Assembly: GCA_963457665.1 (NCBI GenBank)
Contig: OY735212.1
Span: forward strand, 19,784,247-19,848,246
Reading direction: 5' to 3'
Origin: Thysanoteuthis rhombus
Lineage: Eukaryota; Mollusca; Cephalopoda; Oegopsida; Thysanoteuthidae
DNA length: 64,000 nt
Part shown: in pieces, positions 31,136-42,599 of the stretch
Layout of the letters: each line of letters starts with the position of its first letter
How positions within the stretch are numbered: the first letter of the stretch is position 1
Notes under the pieces: generated by a model
Told to the model about the DNA's origin: nothing
The model's database searches: none
The model's input: the letters and a program-made list of their open reading frames with translations, nothing else
Translations under genes and position numbers: made by a program

Positions 31136-32604
31136 AAACATATATTTGTATACATATGTATGTATGAGTGTACATGAAAATATATAAGGAGACATACATA
31201 AGACCATGTATATCTTATATCAGAATACATATTTAATGAGCAACAAATATTTTTTGGCAAACATTTACATCTGTAAGCCTTTAGTAAACTTTTCTTTTGA
31301 CCACTCAACACTTCTGAGCCATAAATTATATCATACAATACAAATCATGAACTATGAGAACTTGTAAAAAACACAAATTAGCATTAATATTTTATCATAA
31401 TAAAATTGATAAGGGATTCACCCATAACGTTCGATTGTTTGTATTCCATTCAAAGTGGCATGTAACAGGAACGGCCAATAATTTGGCATAAAAAAACATC
31501 CAATTTCTCAGCCATTCACAGACAATTTGGCACTAAAGCTTTTCTGATGTGGAAATGCCCATCAACCATCGACTAAAAAGAAGAAGAAGAAGAAAAAAGA
31601 CTCAAATAGAATGAAGTATGAATTGCTTTTCATGAATCGAGTTGTGGCGTTTCTTTAAGGAGTGTTTTGGTCAAAGAACTTTATGGAAATTCTCCAAATT
31701 GCTAAACAAGATCTGCGGGTAAACTTATCATCTTTCTTGCACTGCGCCTTGTACACACACACATTCACACTTATACACACCTATATCATCATGCGTATAC
31801 AAACATGTATTTAAATTACCTATTATACACACATATATATATTTCTATTGTCTTGTATATTTGGTAGGTTCATATGGTTTACTTATTTATGTTAAGGGAA
31901 AAGGTAACGGGCACCACCGCATAAGATTGGTAAAATGCATAATTTTCTGAAGTAGACTCCATAGTATTGTGAGAGATTATAATGATAAAATAACACGGCT
32001 CTTAAGAAAACATTTTATTCAACCTAAAAGAAGAAAAATACATGTTTTAGCAATATCTTTGTGTGTAATACAAAAAGTTAAGTATTCGCATAAAATGAAA
32101 TATCATATCATTGTAAGGTGAAATATGATAGTTTTGTAATGTCTTGGAGTGTGTGAAAGTTCTTTATGGCTTCGAGTTGTTTCTAGCAGCAAAAGTTAGC
32201 TGATAGTGAGTATAAGATAAAATCTATGTTTGTTGTAGTGAATGCAAACTAACCTTGAGTAATGTACTTACATTTTTTAGGGTGTAGGCTCTCGGCCCTT
32301 GAACTACCACTTATCGAAGGACCAGACCAAGGGACTAAGATCAGAAATGACTCAACAGATCCACTTCTGAGGAAAAAGTGTGTTGATTTAAAGTTTGCGC
32401 CTGTAATATGACAGCATTTGGGAGTTCTGATTGGCTGAGCCATTTTTGACCAATGAACGGTGAGCATTCCCATCACTGCAGCTCTGCTTTTGAGCAGAGG
32501 TGAATAATTCATTCTGATTTATTTGTAAGCTGGCTTATTTGGATTAATCATTTTTTTTTTTATAATTTGTATCACCGTATAAGTACGTAAATATTGAAAA
32601 ATAA
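31136..32604. other. Unassigned 1.5 kb
   Basis: No element of the window matched. A short (GAA)n run at about 31578-31600. The minus ORFs 31096-31338 and 32249-32512 (87 codons) have ordinary composition in part, but no motif I recognise. 32260-32520 has noticeably higher GC than its surroundings and is one of few places where an unrecognised exon or an old element could sit. Confidence 0.4.
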
Positions 32605-33042
32605 TTGACTAAAACTGTCAACTGGTTTTCTTCTGTTTGGCTGGTTATATATGTATATGTCACAAGTATAGGTTGTCACCTATGGTGCTAGAGAGCAGAA
32701 AAGTTAAACATTTATTCTTTATCATGTCTACAAGAAAAAAAATTTTTTGTTTTAAAAAGTTCCCCACAAGAGTAGGCTTTTAGGAGAGGGGGATAAATTT
32801 ACAATGAAATATCATTCAAAGAATATCCATTAGTTTGTATCCAGCAGTGGTCATGTTTTGGAGTTTCTTTTTAAATTCAGATTTTTTTTAGCAATCTCTC
32901 CCCAAACAAAAGGCAAAAAAAGTAACTTATTCAGTGATCACACTTTTTCCCCAATTTTTTGATTGATCACCCTCAACATGACTTGCAACCAAAAGACATT
33001 GGTCACATAATGCTTTCTGTCGAGTGACTAAGCAAACCTGTT
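32605..33042 (-). mobile_element. Family A copy
   Basis: TGACTAAAACTGTCAAC, TTTGGCTGGTTATATATG, GGCTTTTAGGAGAGGGGG, ATCCATTAGTTTGTATCCAGC, TTGATTGATCACCCTCAACATG and TTTCTGTCGAGTGACTAAGCAAACCTG. Confidence 0.77.
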
Positions 33043-33555
33043 TTCCATCTATGTGGAAGTCTATTTTCTTCAAAAGCATTGGTATCAGTTTTGCATTGCC
33101 ATTAAACACACACTCACGCATGCATGCATGCACATATATACATATGTGCACACTCACATACACATGCATACATGATAGAGTCTGTACAATAATCAATTGT
33201 AGAAGATAAGAAATGAAAGTTCTGAAGAAAACATAATTATAGTTATTATCTATCAAGAATGTACATATTTGCCATCATTTCAATGCTTTCTTTTCACATC
33301 ATCTTCAGATACAAGCAGCATGCAACACTTCTGAACATCTTCCCCTTAAAGTAATACATATGAGTGATGCATCATGAAATAAATATCATTTTCTTGTTAG
33401 TTGATTTATCATTCATTATCTACAGGTACATCGTTGAGAATTACTTACATTCTATAGAAATATATGTGTGTGTATGTGATGAAATATATATAACTAAAAA
33501 TGTAACTGATGAACAGGACTAATGTCTATGCACACACATAAACACCAACCACATG

Positions 33556-33562
<7 letters not shown>
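33043..33562. other. CA/TA-rich DNA, nothing recognised
   Basis: ACACACACTCACGCATGCATGCATGC-type words near 33105-33170. ORFs here are repeat products. Confidence 0.5.
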
Positions 33563-33602
<40 letters not shown>

Positions 33603-33628
33603 ACATATATGTGTGTGTGTGTGTGTGT
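33563..33628. repeat. (TA)n followed by (GT)n
   Basis: About 36 bases of TA, a short ATACATAT bridge and about 18 bases of GT. Confidence 0.95.
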
Positions 33629-33751
33629 ACCACAATATACATTCCGAATGCAATATGATATGATATAACGTAGTACAATATCCAATGTATGATGGATATA
33701 TTTCATAAATACATTCAACATTAAGTTAATTTAGTGTAGAGCTTAAAATAT

Positions 33752-33866
33752 AATGGAGCAAAGATTTGCTACACAAACACGTTCATGTCTCTGCCCTATT
33801 TAGGCTTCTTGAGGAGCCCAAACAGGGTAGAAACATTAATGTGTTTGTGTAATGAATCCTTGCTCC

Positions 33867-33869
<3 letters not shown>
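33752..33869. repeat. Foldback element (FB copy 3)
   Basis: AATGGAGCAAAGATTTGCTACACAAACAC at the left is inverted at the right as GTGTTTGTGTAATGAATCCTTGCTCCATT. By eye about 48 of 57 positions pair, with a short loop near 33809-33812. The arms carry the same core as copy 1 (CTACACAAAC, GCCCT). It is flanked on the right by a (TA)n tract, exactly like copy 1. Confidence 0.72.

Positions 33870-33922
<53 letters not shown>
33869..33922. repeat. (TA)n microsatellite
   Basis: About 54 bases of TA starting at the last base of the foldback element. Confidence 0.95.
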
Positions 33923-33928
<6 letters not shown>

Positions 33929-33934
33929 TACACA

Positions 33935-34052
33935 ATAGACAATAACATTCTAAATAGAGATCCAAATAAATCAAATCATTTGTCTGAAGAAACCAAAACA
34001 GGACAGAAACATATACCTGTTTGTGCAGTGAATCAATCATTTCATCATATAT
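33935..34052 (+). repeat. Foldback-related single-arm copy (FB copy 4)
   Basis: AATAACATTCTAAATAGAGATCC, GAAGAAACCAAAACAGGACAG and AAACATATACCTGTTTGTGCAGTGAATC. Same layout as 30260-30385, only one arm present. It lies between two (TA)n tracts, 66 bases from FB copy 3. Confidence 0.6.
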
Positions 34053-34083
34053 TCATATATATATACATATATATATATATATC
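34049..34083. repeat. (TA)n microsatellite
   Basis: About 35 bases of TA with C interruptions. Confidence 0.9.
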
Positions 34084-34423
34084 TACACATGTATGCGTAC
34101 ATATTTGTATGTGTGATATGTTCCTGTTCCAGAATTACTATGGTTCGACATTATTGGTTGATATTTGAATTCAAATCAGATGAAAAAGAATTTTCAGCTG
34201 AACGATTGATTGAAACAAAAAAAATCTCATTTAATTTTTATTGTTAATCTCAAAGTTGTTGAGCGAAGATAACATTAATAGCAACAGACTGATCTGAAAT
34301 CTTTTGATAATTTTTGGTCTTGTTTTGTCATCATTACAAGACTTAAGACTAACAATGCCCGAACATTTTATTAGGCCTGATTCATTGACATTTCAGAAAA
34401 AAAAAATCCATAACACAGCCTTA
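34084..34423. other. Nothing recognised
   Basis: AT-rich spacer. The ORF 33785-34168 reaches in from the foldback and TA repeats and is not a gene. Confidence 0.5.
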
Positions 34424-34888
34424 TATAGTCACCAAATAGAAACTGTCATATAACCCACTTCTTTAAGCAACATGGTGTGTTAGGAATGATCAATTAAAAG
34501 AATTGGGAAAAGTATGATCAATGAATAAGTGACTTCTTTCATCCTTTGTTGGTCAGTGATTACTAATAGTCTGAATTTTTATAGAGAAAGCATGAATATT
34601 CCCTAGCTAAAGAACTAATTTAGTATAAACTTTCATTGTAAATTGATCCCCCCCCCCCAGAACCCATTCGAGGAGGGGATTTTTTGAAACACAGTACAAC
34701 CTTTTTTTTTCTGGATATAATTAGGATAAAGTGATGAAATTTTCAGCCATCTAGCTCCATTGGTGGACTCTGTACACACAACATATACATAGATATCTGG
34801 GTAGCCAGCCAGACGGACCCACTCAAAAGAAACAAAGAAGCATATATGACTATGTTGATGTTGACAGTCTTGGTTGATAGTCCCTTAT
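34424..34888 (+). mobile_element. Family A copy, full length
   Basis: TATAGTCACCAAATAGAAACTGTC, GATCAATTAAAAGAATTGGG, an 11-base C run at 34651-34661, TCTAGCTCCATTGGTGG, AGCCAGCCAGAC and GTTGACAGTCTTGGTTGATAG at the right end. Confidence 0.78.
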
Positions 34889-36141
34889 ATTTTTTTTTTC
34901 ATTTTACTGTAAGATTTTATGGTTTAAACATTCAAGCAAAGGATCTTTTCTGATGATAAAGAATTTATTGAGTGCTCCTCTTGAATTCATATACTTGAAG
35001 TTTTTAAGAACCTAATCTTACTGACTCATTGCTAAAATTCTATTCACTTCAGTTTTTTTCAAGTCTATTGGTGTTCTTGGACCTGAAGCCATTTTCGGCT
35101 TTCATACTCCACAACCATTTCTGAAGAATTCTTTCATATCTTCTGAGAAACCATAAACCAATTCTTATTTTTGATAAAGTGAGTCATTGCATTAGAGTTT
35201 GTTGACAGAAGAGATTCCATTGCATGTCAAGTCTACTTCGTGACTAGAATAACTTGTCTTTGTCAACCATTATTCATTGTGATCCAATGTAAACAGATGT
35301 TCTGGTTTTATACCTTTGGGCCGTTTCATTATGTTGAAGACCACGACAAGATGTTCCCTGTAGTTTTCTTATTCCATGACATCACATTCTACATATTGTT
35401 TAGCATAATGGGATACTTGCTTTGCTACTGAGAAATATGTGATGTTATTGATTGCATAGGAGAAGAGAAAGAAGATTGCAGTGTGTTAAGGATAAATAAT
35501 AGGATTTTGGAGGGATTTGTTTTTATCTGACCCATTCTACACAGTACCGGATTAACTATGTAGCGAAAGTAGCATAATTTACGAGCCCTGCAATTCCGAG
35601 ATCCCTGCGCCTAATGCTCGCAAGGTATCAATTCTTATTCATTCAGTGATTCCAAACTTGTTTTATAATCATAGTTCTATACTGATTTCAACTATGGAGT
35701 CATTATTTCAATACAGTGATCAGTAAGAGTATGGTATCTATGTAATACACTTATGACACATGATTACAAAGGTATTTGAAACTGAAGTATACTATATATT
35801 TTAATATTTATGTATTCTCTTGATTTGCACCATCTTTTTAACATATCCTGCAGCCACACATTAGTTTGATCTCGCCTTGACTGTATACTACAAATGTCTC
35901 AAATCAAAATTGCTGTCTTTCTGAGAATTGATCTGCCACGATAACATTCTAAATGAAAGACATTTGTTTAGAAGTGAATTTGAATTGTCAATAATTTCAA
36001 AGAGCTTTCATTTAAAATGTGTGTTCTCAAAGATGGTATCCCGCAGCAAAAAAATTATCAGGCAATAACTCTATATGTTGACCAAAGTAAAAAATGATTG
36101 CCACTTTATATTGAGACAATATTGATCTGTACTTCCATCTA
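34889..36141. other. Unassigned 1.25 kb
   Basis: No element matched. The plus ORF 35240-35431 (63 codons, aromatic-rich) has no known motif. AT-rich throughout except near 35540-35620. Confidence 0.4.
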
Positions 36142-36144
36142 CCG

Positions 36145-36178
<34 letters not shown>

Positions 36179-36179
36179 A
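36142..36179. repeat. (ATCT)n microsatellite
   Basis: About nine tandem ATCT units; the only long tetranucleotide run in the window. Confidence 0.95.
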
Positions 36180-36426
36180 GCAAAGTGGGTATGAATGATA
36201 TTAAAGGTCGGGTGAAAGATAAAAGAGACCAATCATTAAATGGAGAAGCAACTTTTTCAAGAAAAGTTCAAGAGAACCTCCTCTTCTCTTGTACTTTTTT
36301 TAATATGATTAAAATAAACAAATTCATATTCACTTAATAGCAAAGGTGACACTTAGAATTGCCATGGGTCCAGTTCATTTTTATTCTTTAACATCATTAT
36401 TATCATCATTATTATCATATTCATTG

Positions 36427-36427
36427 T

Positions 36428-36491
<64 letters not shown>

Positions 36492-36593
36492 GGTGGTGGT
36501 GGTGGTGGTGGTGGTGGTGGTGGTGGTGGTGGTGGTGGTGGTGGTGGTGGTGGTGGTGGTGGTAGTGGTGGTGATGGTGGTGATGATGATGAT
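36427..36593. repeat. (TGA)n(GGT)n trinucleotide tract, LINE tail
   Basis: About 16 TGA units, then about 29 GGT/GTG units, then a mixed GAT/GGT end. Read on the minus strand it is (ATC/ACC)n directly following the 3' end of the LINE at 36594-37359, so it is probably that element's expanded tail. Six-frame translation gives poly-H, poly-P, poly-T and poly-V; none is a gene. Confidence 0.9.
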
Positions 36594-37359
36594 CGAACTT
36601 TCTCCCCAGATGTCTGGTGGCCATTGCTGAAGCCTGAGTGACAATTAGTCTCCACGGGACTCAAGCCCACCTCTCAGCGTTCTCACACACCACAGCAGCT
36701 CTGCGGTTTGTACTGACGCAAACTTCCTCTGCTTTTTTAACACTCCAACCATGCTTATTCTATCGATTATGCCATTGTTGAAGGCTGAAGGTTGTTAATC
36801 TCATATTTCCGGCACACTCTTCAGTATTCTTGCAGCCCCAAGTAGTGCTGTGGTCTACATAGTCTCAATACTTCTTCATTTCAAACTACTCCAATCTTGA
36901 ATCTACTGTCTTTGGCACTGTTCTGAGTGTGCCTATCATTATTGGCACTATCCTGATCTTCATGTTCAACACCTTTTTCAAGCCAAGTCTTGGTATTTTT
37001 CCAGTTTTCCACTCTCTTTCATTTCCGCTCTATTGTCCACGGGCACAGCCCTTTGTATGATTAAGCAGGTTCTATTTTCCTTGAGTACAACTATTAGATT
37101 TTGCCTTCTTACTAGGATAGGGATGATCAGTGAGGATGTTGAAGTACCAGAGTAGTTTGCGGCTTCTCTTTTCCAGGAGAGCTTCTGGTTTGTGTGTTGG
37201 TACCATTTGTCTACATGGTTGAATGCCAGTTCCCTGTCATGCCTGTCCTTGTACTCCTTCTAGGCTAGTTTCTACATTGCTCGTTAAGTCACTTACAGTC
37301 TCATCTCCAAATAGGTGGCATTTACTGTTCGTCTGGATTTTAGTCAATTTTCATCTTGG
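36594..37359 (-). mobile_element. LINE C-terminal fragment with PD-(D/E)XK-like region (LINE-F)
   Basis: Minus-strand frames read HDRELAFNHVDKWYQH, NLIVVLKENRTCLIIQRAVP, KMEKYQDLA, then MKIRIVPIMIGTLRTVPKTV. This resembles a C-terminal block found in some animal LINE-like polyproteins (pattern ARRPDIVVVDK...IIDVAVP.D, KYQDL, VVPVVVGALG..PK, LLGTARILRKVL). The PDIVVVDK...IDVAVP part has PD-(D/E)XK nuclease-like spacing, but the key Asp residues are replaced here (QNLIVVLK, IIQRAVP). Stops are frequent. 3' end at the (ACC/ATC)n tract; 5' end abuts an RTE-1 tail. Clade not certain. Confidence 0.62.
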
Positions 37360-37855
37360 CATCATCATCATCGTCGTCGTCGTCGTCGTCGTCAGCCTTT
37401 TAGCATCCGTTGTTGGACATAGACCTTCCCAAAGATTTGCCAGACCTTTCTATCATAGGAATTGCCGAGCCATTGCTTTCTAAACTTGTCTAGCTCATCA
37501 TACCAACTCATACTTAGTAGGAAACAGTTTCGCATATGATTGCTGGAGATCCATGTCGTGATTTATGATGTCAAGCGGTTATCTAGCATTTTTGCAACAT
37601 GACCAGCCCTTTGCCATTTGAGTTTACTAATGGTTCCTGTGATATCTTGGACTCCTGTTCTTTCTCCAGTATACTGTGCTGTCTTGTGATATCTCCATAC
37701 AATGTTTTGCATGATTCTAACCTGTGCATGTTGCTTGGTTCTCAGTTTGACAATCAATACTTTGGTTAGGTTCCATGTTTGAGCTCCATAGGTGACTATT
37801 AGGAGGCTGCATTGGTTGCTTATCATTCTTTTTAGGATTTTGTCCCAATACATTC
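37360..37855 (-). mobile_element. RTE-1 LINE fragment with (CGT)n tail segment
   Basis: On the minus strand this copy reads TYGAQTWNLTKVL, LRTKQHAQVRIMQNIVWRYH, QYTGERTGVQDITGTISKLK, RAGHVAKMLDNRLTS, ending LKG-stop. ORF 37563-37853 covers most of it. The tail next to the stop is seven (CGA)n units followed by (TGA)n on the sense strand, the only copy with CGA units. It is inserted directly against the truncated LINE-F. Confidence 0.87.
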
Positions 37856-38019
37856 ATTCTGGGCTGCCATGATTAGGATTTTATAATTAATTAATTTGCA
37901 TGTTCCCTTGTGAACTTAAACCTATCTTTCAGATATGAAAAATGTGCAAAGAACATAAACACTATTTTCTGGTGTGAAAATATCTTGTAGAAAAATTAAT
38001 TTTGTAATTATGCACACTG

Positions 38020-38270
38020 AGGAAAATTTTGTACACACACTCCTCCAATGAGTAAGGAAAATTCTTTTTTTTATTTCTTGAAAATTCCCCTCCAAAATGG
38101 GTTTTTAGTGGAGGGATCAATTTGCAAAGTAAGTTTATGCAAAGTTGGTCACTAGTATGCGCCCACATGTATTTTGAAAATTCCAACTTTTTTTAGTGAT
38201 CTCAAAAAGGTAAGAGAGGTGATTTGTTCATTAATCACTTCTTTTTCCAACTTTTTAATTGATCACCTCC
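38020..38270 (-). mobile_element. Family A copy, middle part
   Basis: CTCCAATGAGTAAGGAAAATTC, GGGTTTTTAGTGGAGGGATCAATT, TTAGTGATCTC, GAGAGGTGATTTGTTCATTAATCAC and TTTTTAATTGATCACC. Both ends are lost. Confidence 0.68.
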
Positions 38271-38431
38271 CAACACTGCATATATGGGTGGTGGTGATTC
38301 ATAACTTCCCTTGGAATGCTAGTTTTTTTTTAGTTCTGAAATTATGAAAATCAAAAGGTGACTAAAGAATGATAAAAGATAAGAATGTAAGTCATTCAAA
38401 ACCAGCAGAGTATGACACAGAAGGGTACTGA

Positions 38432-38822
38432 ATTAGAAACTGTCAAACAAGACTGTCAACATAGATTTCTTCACTTTTTCATGCATACATCAAAGGAGCT
38501 CTACAGCAGAAAATTTAATCATTTAAATCATCACTCCTCACTGTGTCTACAAAAACATTCCCCCCTCGAAATAAGTTTTTAATGGGGGGGATTCAATTTA
38601 CACTTCAAGTTTATGCTAAATTGATCCCTTTTTTTGTGTCCAGGAGCATTCACGCTTTTTTTTTTTGTTGCTGTTTTTTTTTAAATCTCTGACTTTTTTA
38701 GTGATCAACACCCACCAAAAGTTGAGAGAAGTAATTTATGCATCAATCACCCCTTTTTACAATTTTTTAATTGACCACCCCGAACAGGACAACGGTTTAT
38801 ATTGAGTGACTAACCAGTCCTG
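38432..38822 (-). mobile_element. Family A copy
   Basis: Clean start ATTAGAAACTGTCAAACAAGAC, CAACATAGATTTCTTCAC, TGCTAAATTGATCCC, GAACAGGACAACGG and end TATTGAGTGACTAACCAGTCCTG. Lacks ~45 bases at the TGGCTGGCTAT region and ~25 near the CATGCTGCCAAAAGA region. Confidence 0.78.
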
Positions 38823-40216
38823 TTCATATATCTTTTATACATGAAAGAATAACAGTTCACTGCAGTAAATGCAGGGCTGTGCCAAAAATGATCTTATACA
38901 TTCCATTTCAATGATCTTCCATTGGAGAATTAAGCCATTGGGTGTTTGGCTTCGCACTTTATTGTAGATACTTTGGGTGTTAATCTCCACTAATCTCTGT
39001 TGAAAGAGAGAGAGAGTGAGACAGAGAGAGGGAGGGAAGAAGCAAGGAAAGGAGTGAAGGAGAGAATGGGATAGATATTCTCCTGGTCTCAGCTTTCAAG
39101 AGGAAGACAAACGACTCATCCATTATTATCTTCAATTTTTGTGGAGGAGGTGACATTACTGATCAGTGACAATTCAATTATACCAGCTCTTGGGCTGCTT
39201 TCTTTTTTTTTGTTGATTTTTGCCCTGCTGGCTGCATCTTCATCAACCAAATATTATTTGACTGCTGGAGAGTTTATTGACTTATTTGGTCTGTTTATTC
39301 TTCCAACTCAGATGTACTTACAAAGAGATTACTAGGTTTGTTGTACCATGTCTTGCAATATAATGCAGGTTGATGATAGAGCCCAAAATATTCATCTAGC
39401 ACCAAAATAGCTAAATCTAGCTATAAAACAGCTAAATTAGAAACTGGTTACAACATGCTTGTTTTTTTTTGGACCCTAATGCCCCATGTTATTTAGGGGA
39501 TTTCTTTAGGATTTTTATCTATATTGATACATAACAATGGTTACTGATAAAATAGGTGGGAAAACTAAATGGCCTTCAGGAGTTCCAGTGAGACCTGGTC
39601 ATTGAGGCAACAAGACAATGGACAATTTGATGTAATTGATATGCATTACCTGTACACTCTCTTTGGTGTCTTATGGTTTCATTTTGTGAGGAACGATTCA
39701 ATCCATCAATGAGTCAAACACATTCCCACTTCAGTATTGATCATCCAGGAATGGCTTAAATGGTTTAGCCGCCTAATAAGAAAGCAAACTGATTATCATG
39801 TGATGGACATCTTTAATCTGGACCTGACGAAACTTGGGTTGGAACATCCCAAAAGGCCAACCAAGACAATGTTGTCTGAACACCATTATGCAGGACCAGG
39901 ATTATTGTAAAATGCCATTTAACCAAGCCATGAAACAGGCAATAAACAGAAACGGATGAGGGAGGGTCTGTCAGGATGTAGTCCCTATGTTGGAACCCTA
40001 GCCAGCACCATAATAATGATTATGATTTTAAAATGCTATGTCCCAGAACTTTTTTGTAAATTCCAGCAATTCAAATCGAAATCCCATAAAATGCATTGGC
40101 TACAAAAAAATATGGCTTTTAAATTTGAAACGCCCACAATGATGGGTAGGATTATAGAGATAAGAACTTTACCTGTCACTGACTTCATTGGCATAAATGG
40201 TATGACATACTGTCTA
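38823..40216. other. Unassigned 1.4 kb
   Basis: Purine-rich 39005-39068 (GAGAGAG, GGAGGGAAG). The plus ORF 39141-39335 encodes 64 residues with a clear hydrophobic segment (ALGLLSFFLLIFALLAA); no family recognised. 39560-39960 has balanced composition and might be an old element, but I could not match it. Confidence 0.4.
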
Positions 40217-40649
40217 AACTGTCAACCAAAACTGTCAATGTAGGTTTCTCCTGTTTTTAAGTTGGTCTAGCTGGTAGGCTTTGTATGTGTCGTGAGTACA
40301 GGGCACACCAATGGGAATTAAAACATTCACTCTTTCCATAGTGTAGAAAAAAGTTTTTTCTTTTTTTTTTAAATCTACCATCACCACCACCAAGAAAGGT
40401 TTTAGTGGTGAGGTGTTCAATTTTACAATGTGATTTTCTGCTAAATTGGTCCCTTGGTTTGTACCTGGGAACATCTATGCTTGTGTTTTGGGGCTTTTTT
40501 TAACTCTAGGAATTTTGATGATCTAACAAAAAATTGAGAGAAGTGATATTTTTTCTTTTAATTTTTCAATTGATCACCCCTAAAATGGCATGCTACGAGA
40601 AGATGTTGGTCACGTGATGGTTTCTATTGAGTGACTAACCAGACCTGTC
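40217..40649 (-). mobile_element. Family A copy, nearly full length
   Basis: AACTGTCAACCAAAACTGTCAATG, AAGTTGGTCTAGCTGG, a CACCAC-rich interruption at 40378-40393, TGCTAAATTGGTCCCTTGG and a textbook right end GGTTTCTATTGAGTGACTAACCAGACC. The minus ORF 40235-40474 is internal and spurious. Confidence 0.8.
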
Positions 40650-41431
40650 ATTCCAAGAATCATTGAAACTAGTGAATCCATTCATTGTGTTGTATTTGTT
40701 ATTACTACATAATTTCTGCTGATCCAATCCATAGAATGTATTCATTTGTTGCCTTCAACATTTGGTAAAGGTCATCCACAGTGATCGTGGGAGAGTAATG
40801 GGAGAATTAAGAGTTATAAGCAGTGATAGAAATGGGTTTGGGGGAATAAGTATACACTAACGCTCAGTTTTGGGAACTAGGTATACAGTAATGTCTCTAT
40901 ACAATCAATAATTGAACATACAATCAACCTGGATATTGAGAATTATGAAAATTGTAAGATGAACACTAATGTTCCAACTGTGTAACTAAATCAAGCATGT
41001 ATGTATGACATGTTGCTGAATGCAAGGCCCCTGAGAGGAATTATATAAGGCAGGGCAAGGCTGTTTTCAGGCATGAGCCCCCACACACAAAGCTAGATCA
41101 TCCTTGTCTTCCAATCATCATGTCTTCATCTGCTATTGTAGCTCTCCCCAAGAAATTCCCAGGCACCCTTTGGCCTTCCAGGACCAGGTGCAATGCATAA
41201 GTTTCAACCCTGCTTCCCACTCTCATAAGCCCTGACTGAATGGATCCAATAAATTTATGCACATTACAATGTCAGGTATGTTTTCAGTAGCACAGTCATT
41301 ATTTGCAACATCCTTGTTAGAATTATTCCTTCATAAGAAAATGGCATGACAAAAGACTGCTTTAGCCTCTCTGTTATGAAGTTCAAATAATAGGTAGGCA
41401 ATATTGAGTGAGAATTTCAAGGAAGCGCAAA
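40650..41431. other. Nothing recognised
   Basis: 40810-40905 (AATGGGTTTGGGG, GTATACA(G)TAA) resembles 63700-63740 over a short span. No other match. Confidence 0.45.
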
Positions 41432-42048
41432 AGACTCAATAATCAAAATTGAAAACGCAGACCTGAAAAAAGCAGACCATCACATCAACCTAAGATAATG
41501 ATTCTCCATGAAATCACAAAAGAAGAAGATATCAAGTGAAGAATCACTCCAGGATAGCAAGCTTTCAGTAGGGCAAGCAGGCAAGCTCAGTCTTCAAGAA
41601 CAAGAAAATCCCATTAGTTTTAAAAAGAAGGGTTTTCAACTAATGCATCCTCCAGATAGTCACCTATGGAGCTAAAACAGAGAACCTAACAAAAAGATTG
41701 ACCATCAAACTGAGAAGCATGCAACATGCACATAGAAGAATCATGCTCAACATCACATGGAGAGATTACAAGACAGCAAAATAAATTTGGGAAAAACAGG
41801 ATTCTAAGACATCATAGAATCCATTAGAAAACTCAAAAGGCAATGGGCTGGTCATGTTGTGAAAATAGCTGACAACCACTGGTCATCATGACTCACATCA
41901 TGGATCCCCAGAGATTATACGCAAAACTATGGCCATCAAAATAGACAAGTTAAGAAAGTATTGACTCCACAAAGCCCATGATAGAGAGGTCTGGAGAATC
42001 CTGTGGAAGGTCTGTGTCCAATGATGAACATTAAAAGGATAATGATAA
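41432..42048 (+). mobile_element. RTE-1 LINE fragment
   Basis: Starts in the DTIIKIEN region (ATAATCAAAATTGAAAACGC), continues LVLKRRVFN-, IVTYGAKTENLTKRLTIKLR, MLNITWRDYKTAK and ends near VQ..TLKG with a degenerate tail (GATAATGATAATT). About 30-40 bases of the MRNRGRQNIRWRDEL region are deleted near 41935. Confidence 0.85.
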
Positions 42049-42104
42049 TTTATCAGTGTGTCTGACAGATATTTACCGGAATAAGGCTCTAGAATGGATA
42101 TGCT

Positions 42105-42413
42105 GCATTTTAGTACATCTGAGAAAAGACAAGAGTCAGGGACATCATATAATTCATTAAAAAGCTCAAATGGAGGTGGGCTGGCCATGTTGCAAGGATG
42201 GCAGACAACCGATGGACATCATGACTCACGACATGGATCCCCCGAGATCACATGCGCAACCGAGGCCGGCAGAATATTAGATGGAGAGACGAGCTAGACA
42301 AGTTCAGGAAGTACTGGCTCCACGACGCCCATGATAGAGAAGTGTGGCAAATCCCGGGGAAGGTCTATGTCCAATGATGGACGTTAAAAGACTGATGATG
42401 ATGATGATATGAA
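42105..42413 (+). mobile_element. RTE-1 LINE 3' fragment, best-preserved C-terminus
   Basis: In the element frame: LKWRWAGHVARMADNRWTS, stop, LTTWIPRDHMRNRGRQNIRW, RDELDKFRKYWLHDAHDREV, WQIPGKVYVQ, stop, WTLKD, then TGA TGA TGA TGA. Only two internal stops. The ORF 42094-42297 is another frame and is a shadow. It lies ~60 bases after the previous RTE-1 copy in the same orientation. Confidence 0.88.
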
Positions 42414-42599
42414 GTTATGATCCTCTGTTATCGAACAATATAAGCAACTCAAGATTGATAATATTTTGTTATGTTAAAATCATTGGGATAATTTTGTGAT
42501 TTATTTGGCTGGTCTATATTCTTACAACATTGCAGAGTTAACACTGAAGCATTTTATAGTCATTTATTTATCTATTTACAAGTGCAACTTGAATAGCCT

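Noticed and set aside
36346-36670. Poly-V, poly-P, poly-T and poly-H ORFs
   Set aside because: All are frames of the (TGA)n(GGT)n tract.
39141-39335. Small membrane protein gene
   Set aside because: One hydrophobic stretch in a 64-codon ORF is expected by chance in T-rich DNA; no other support.
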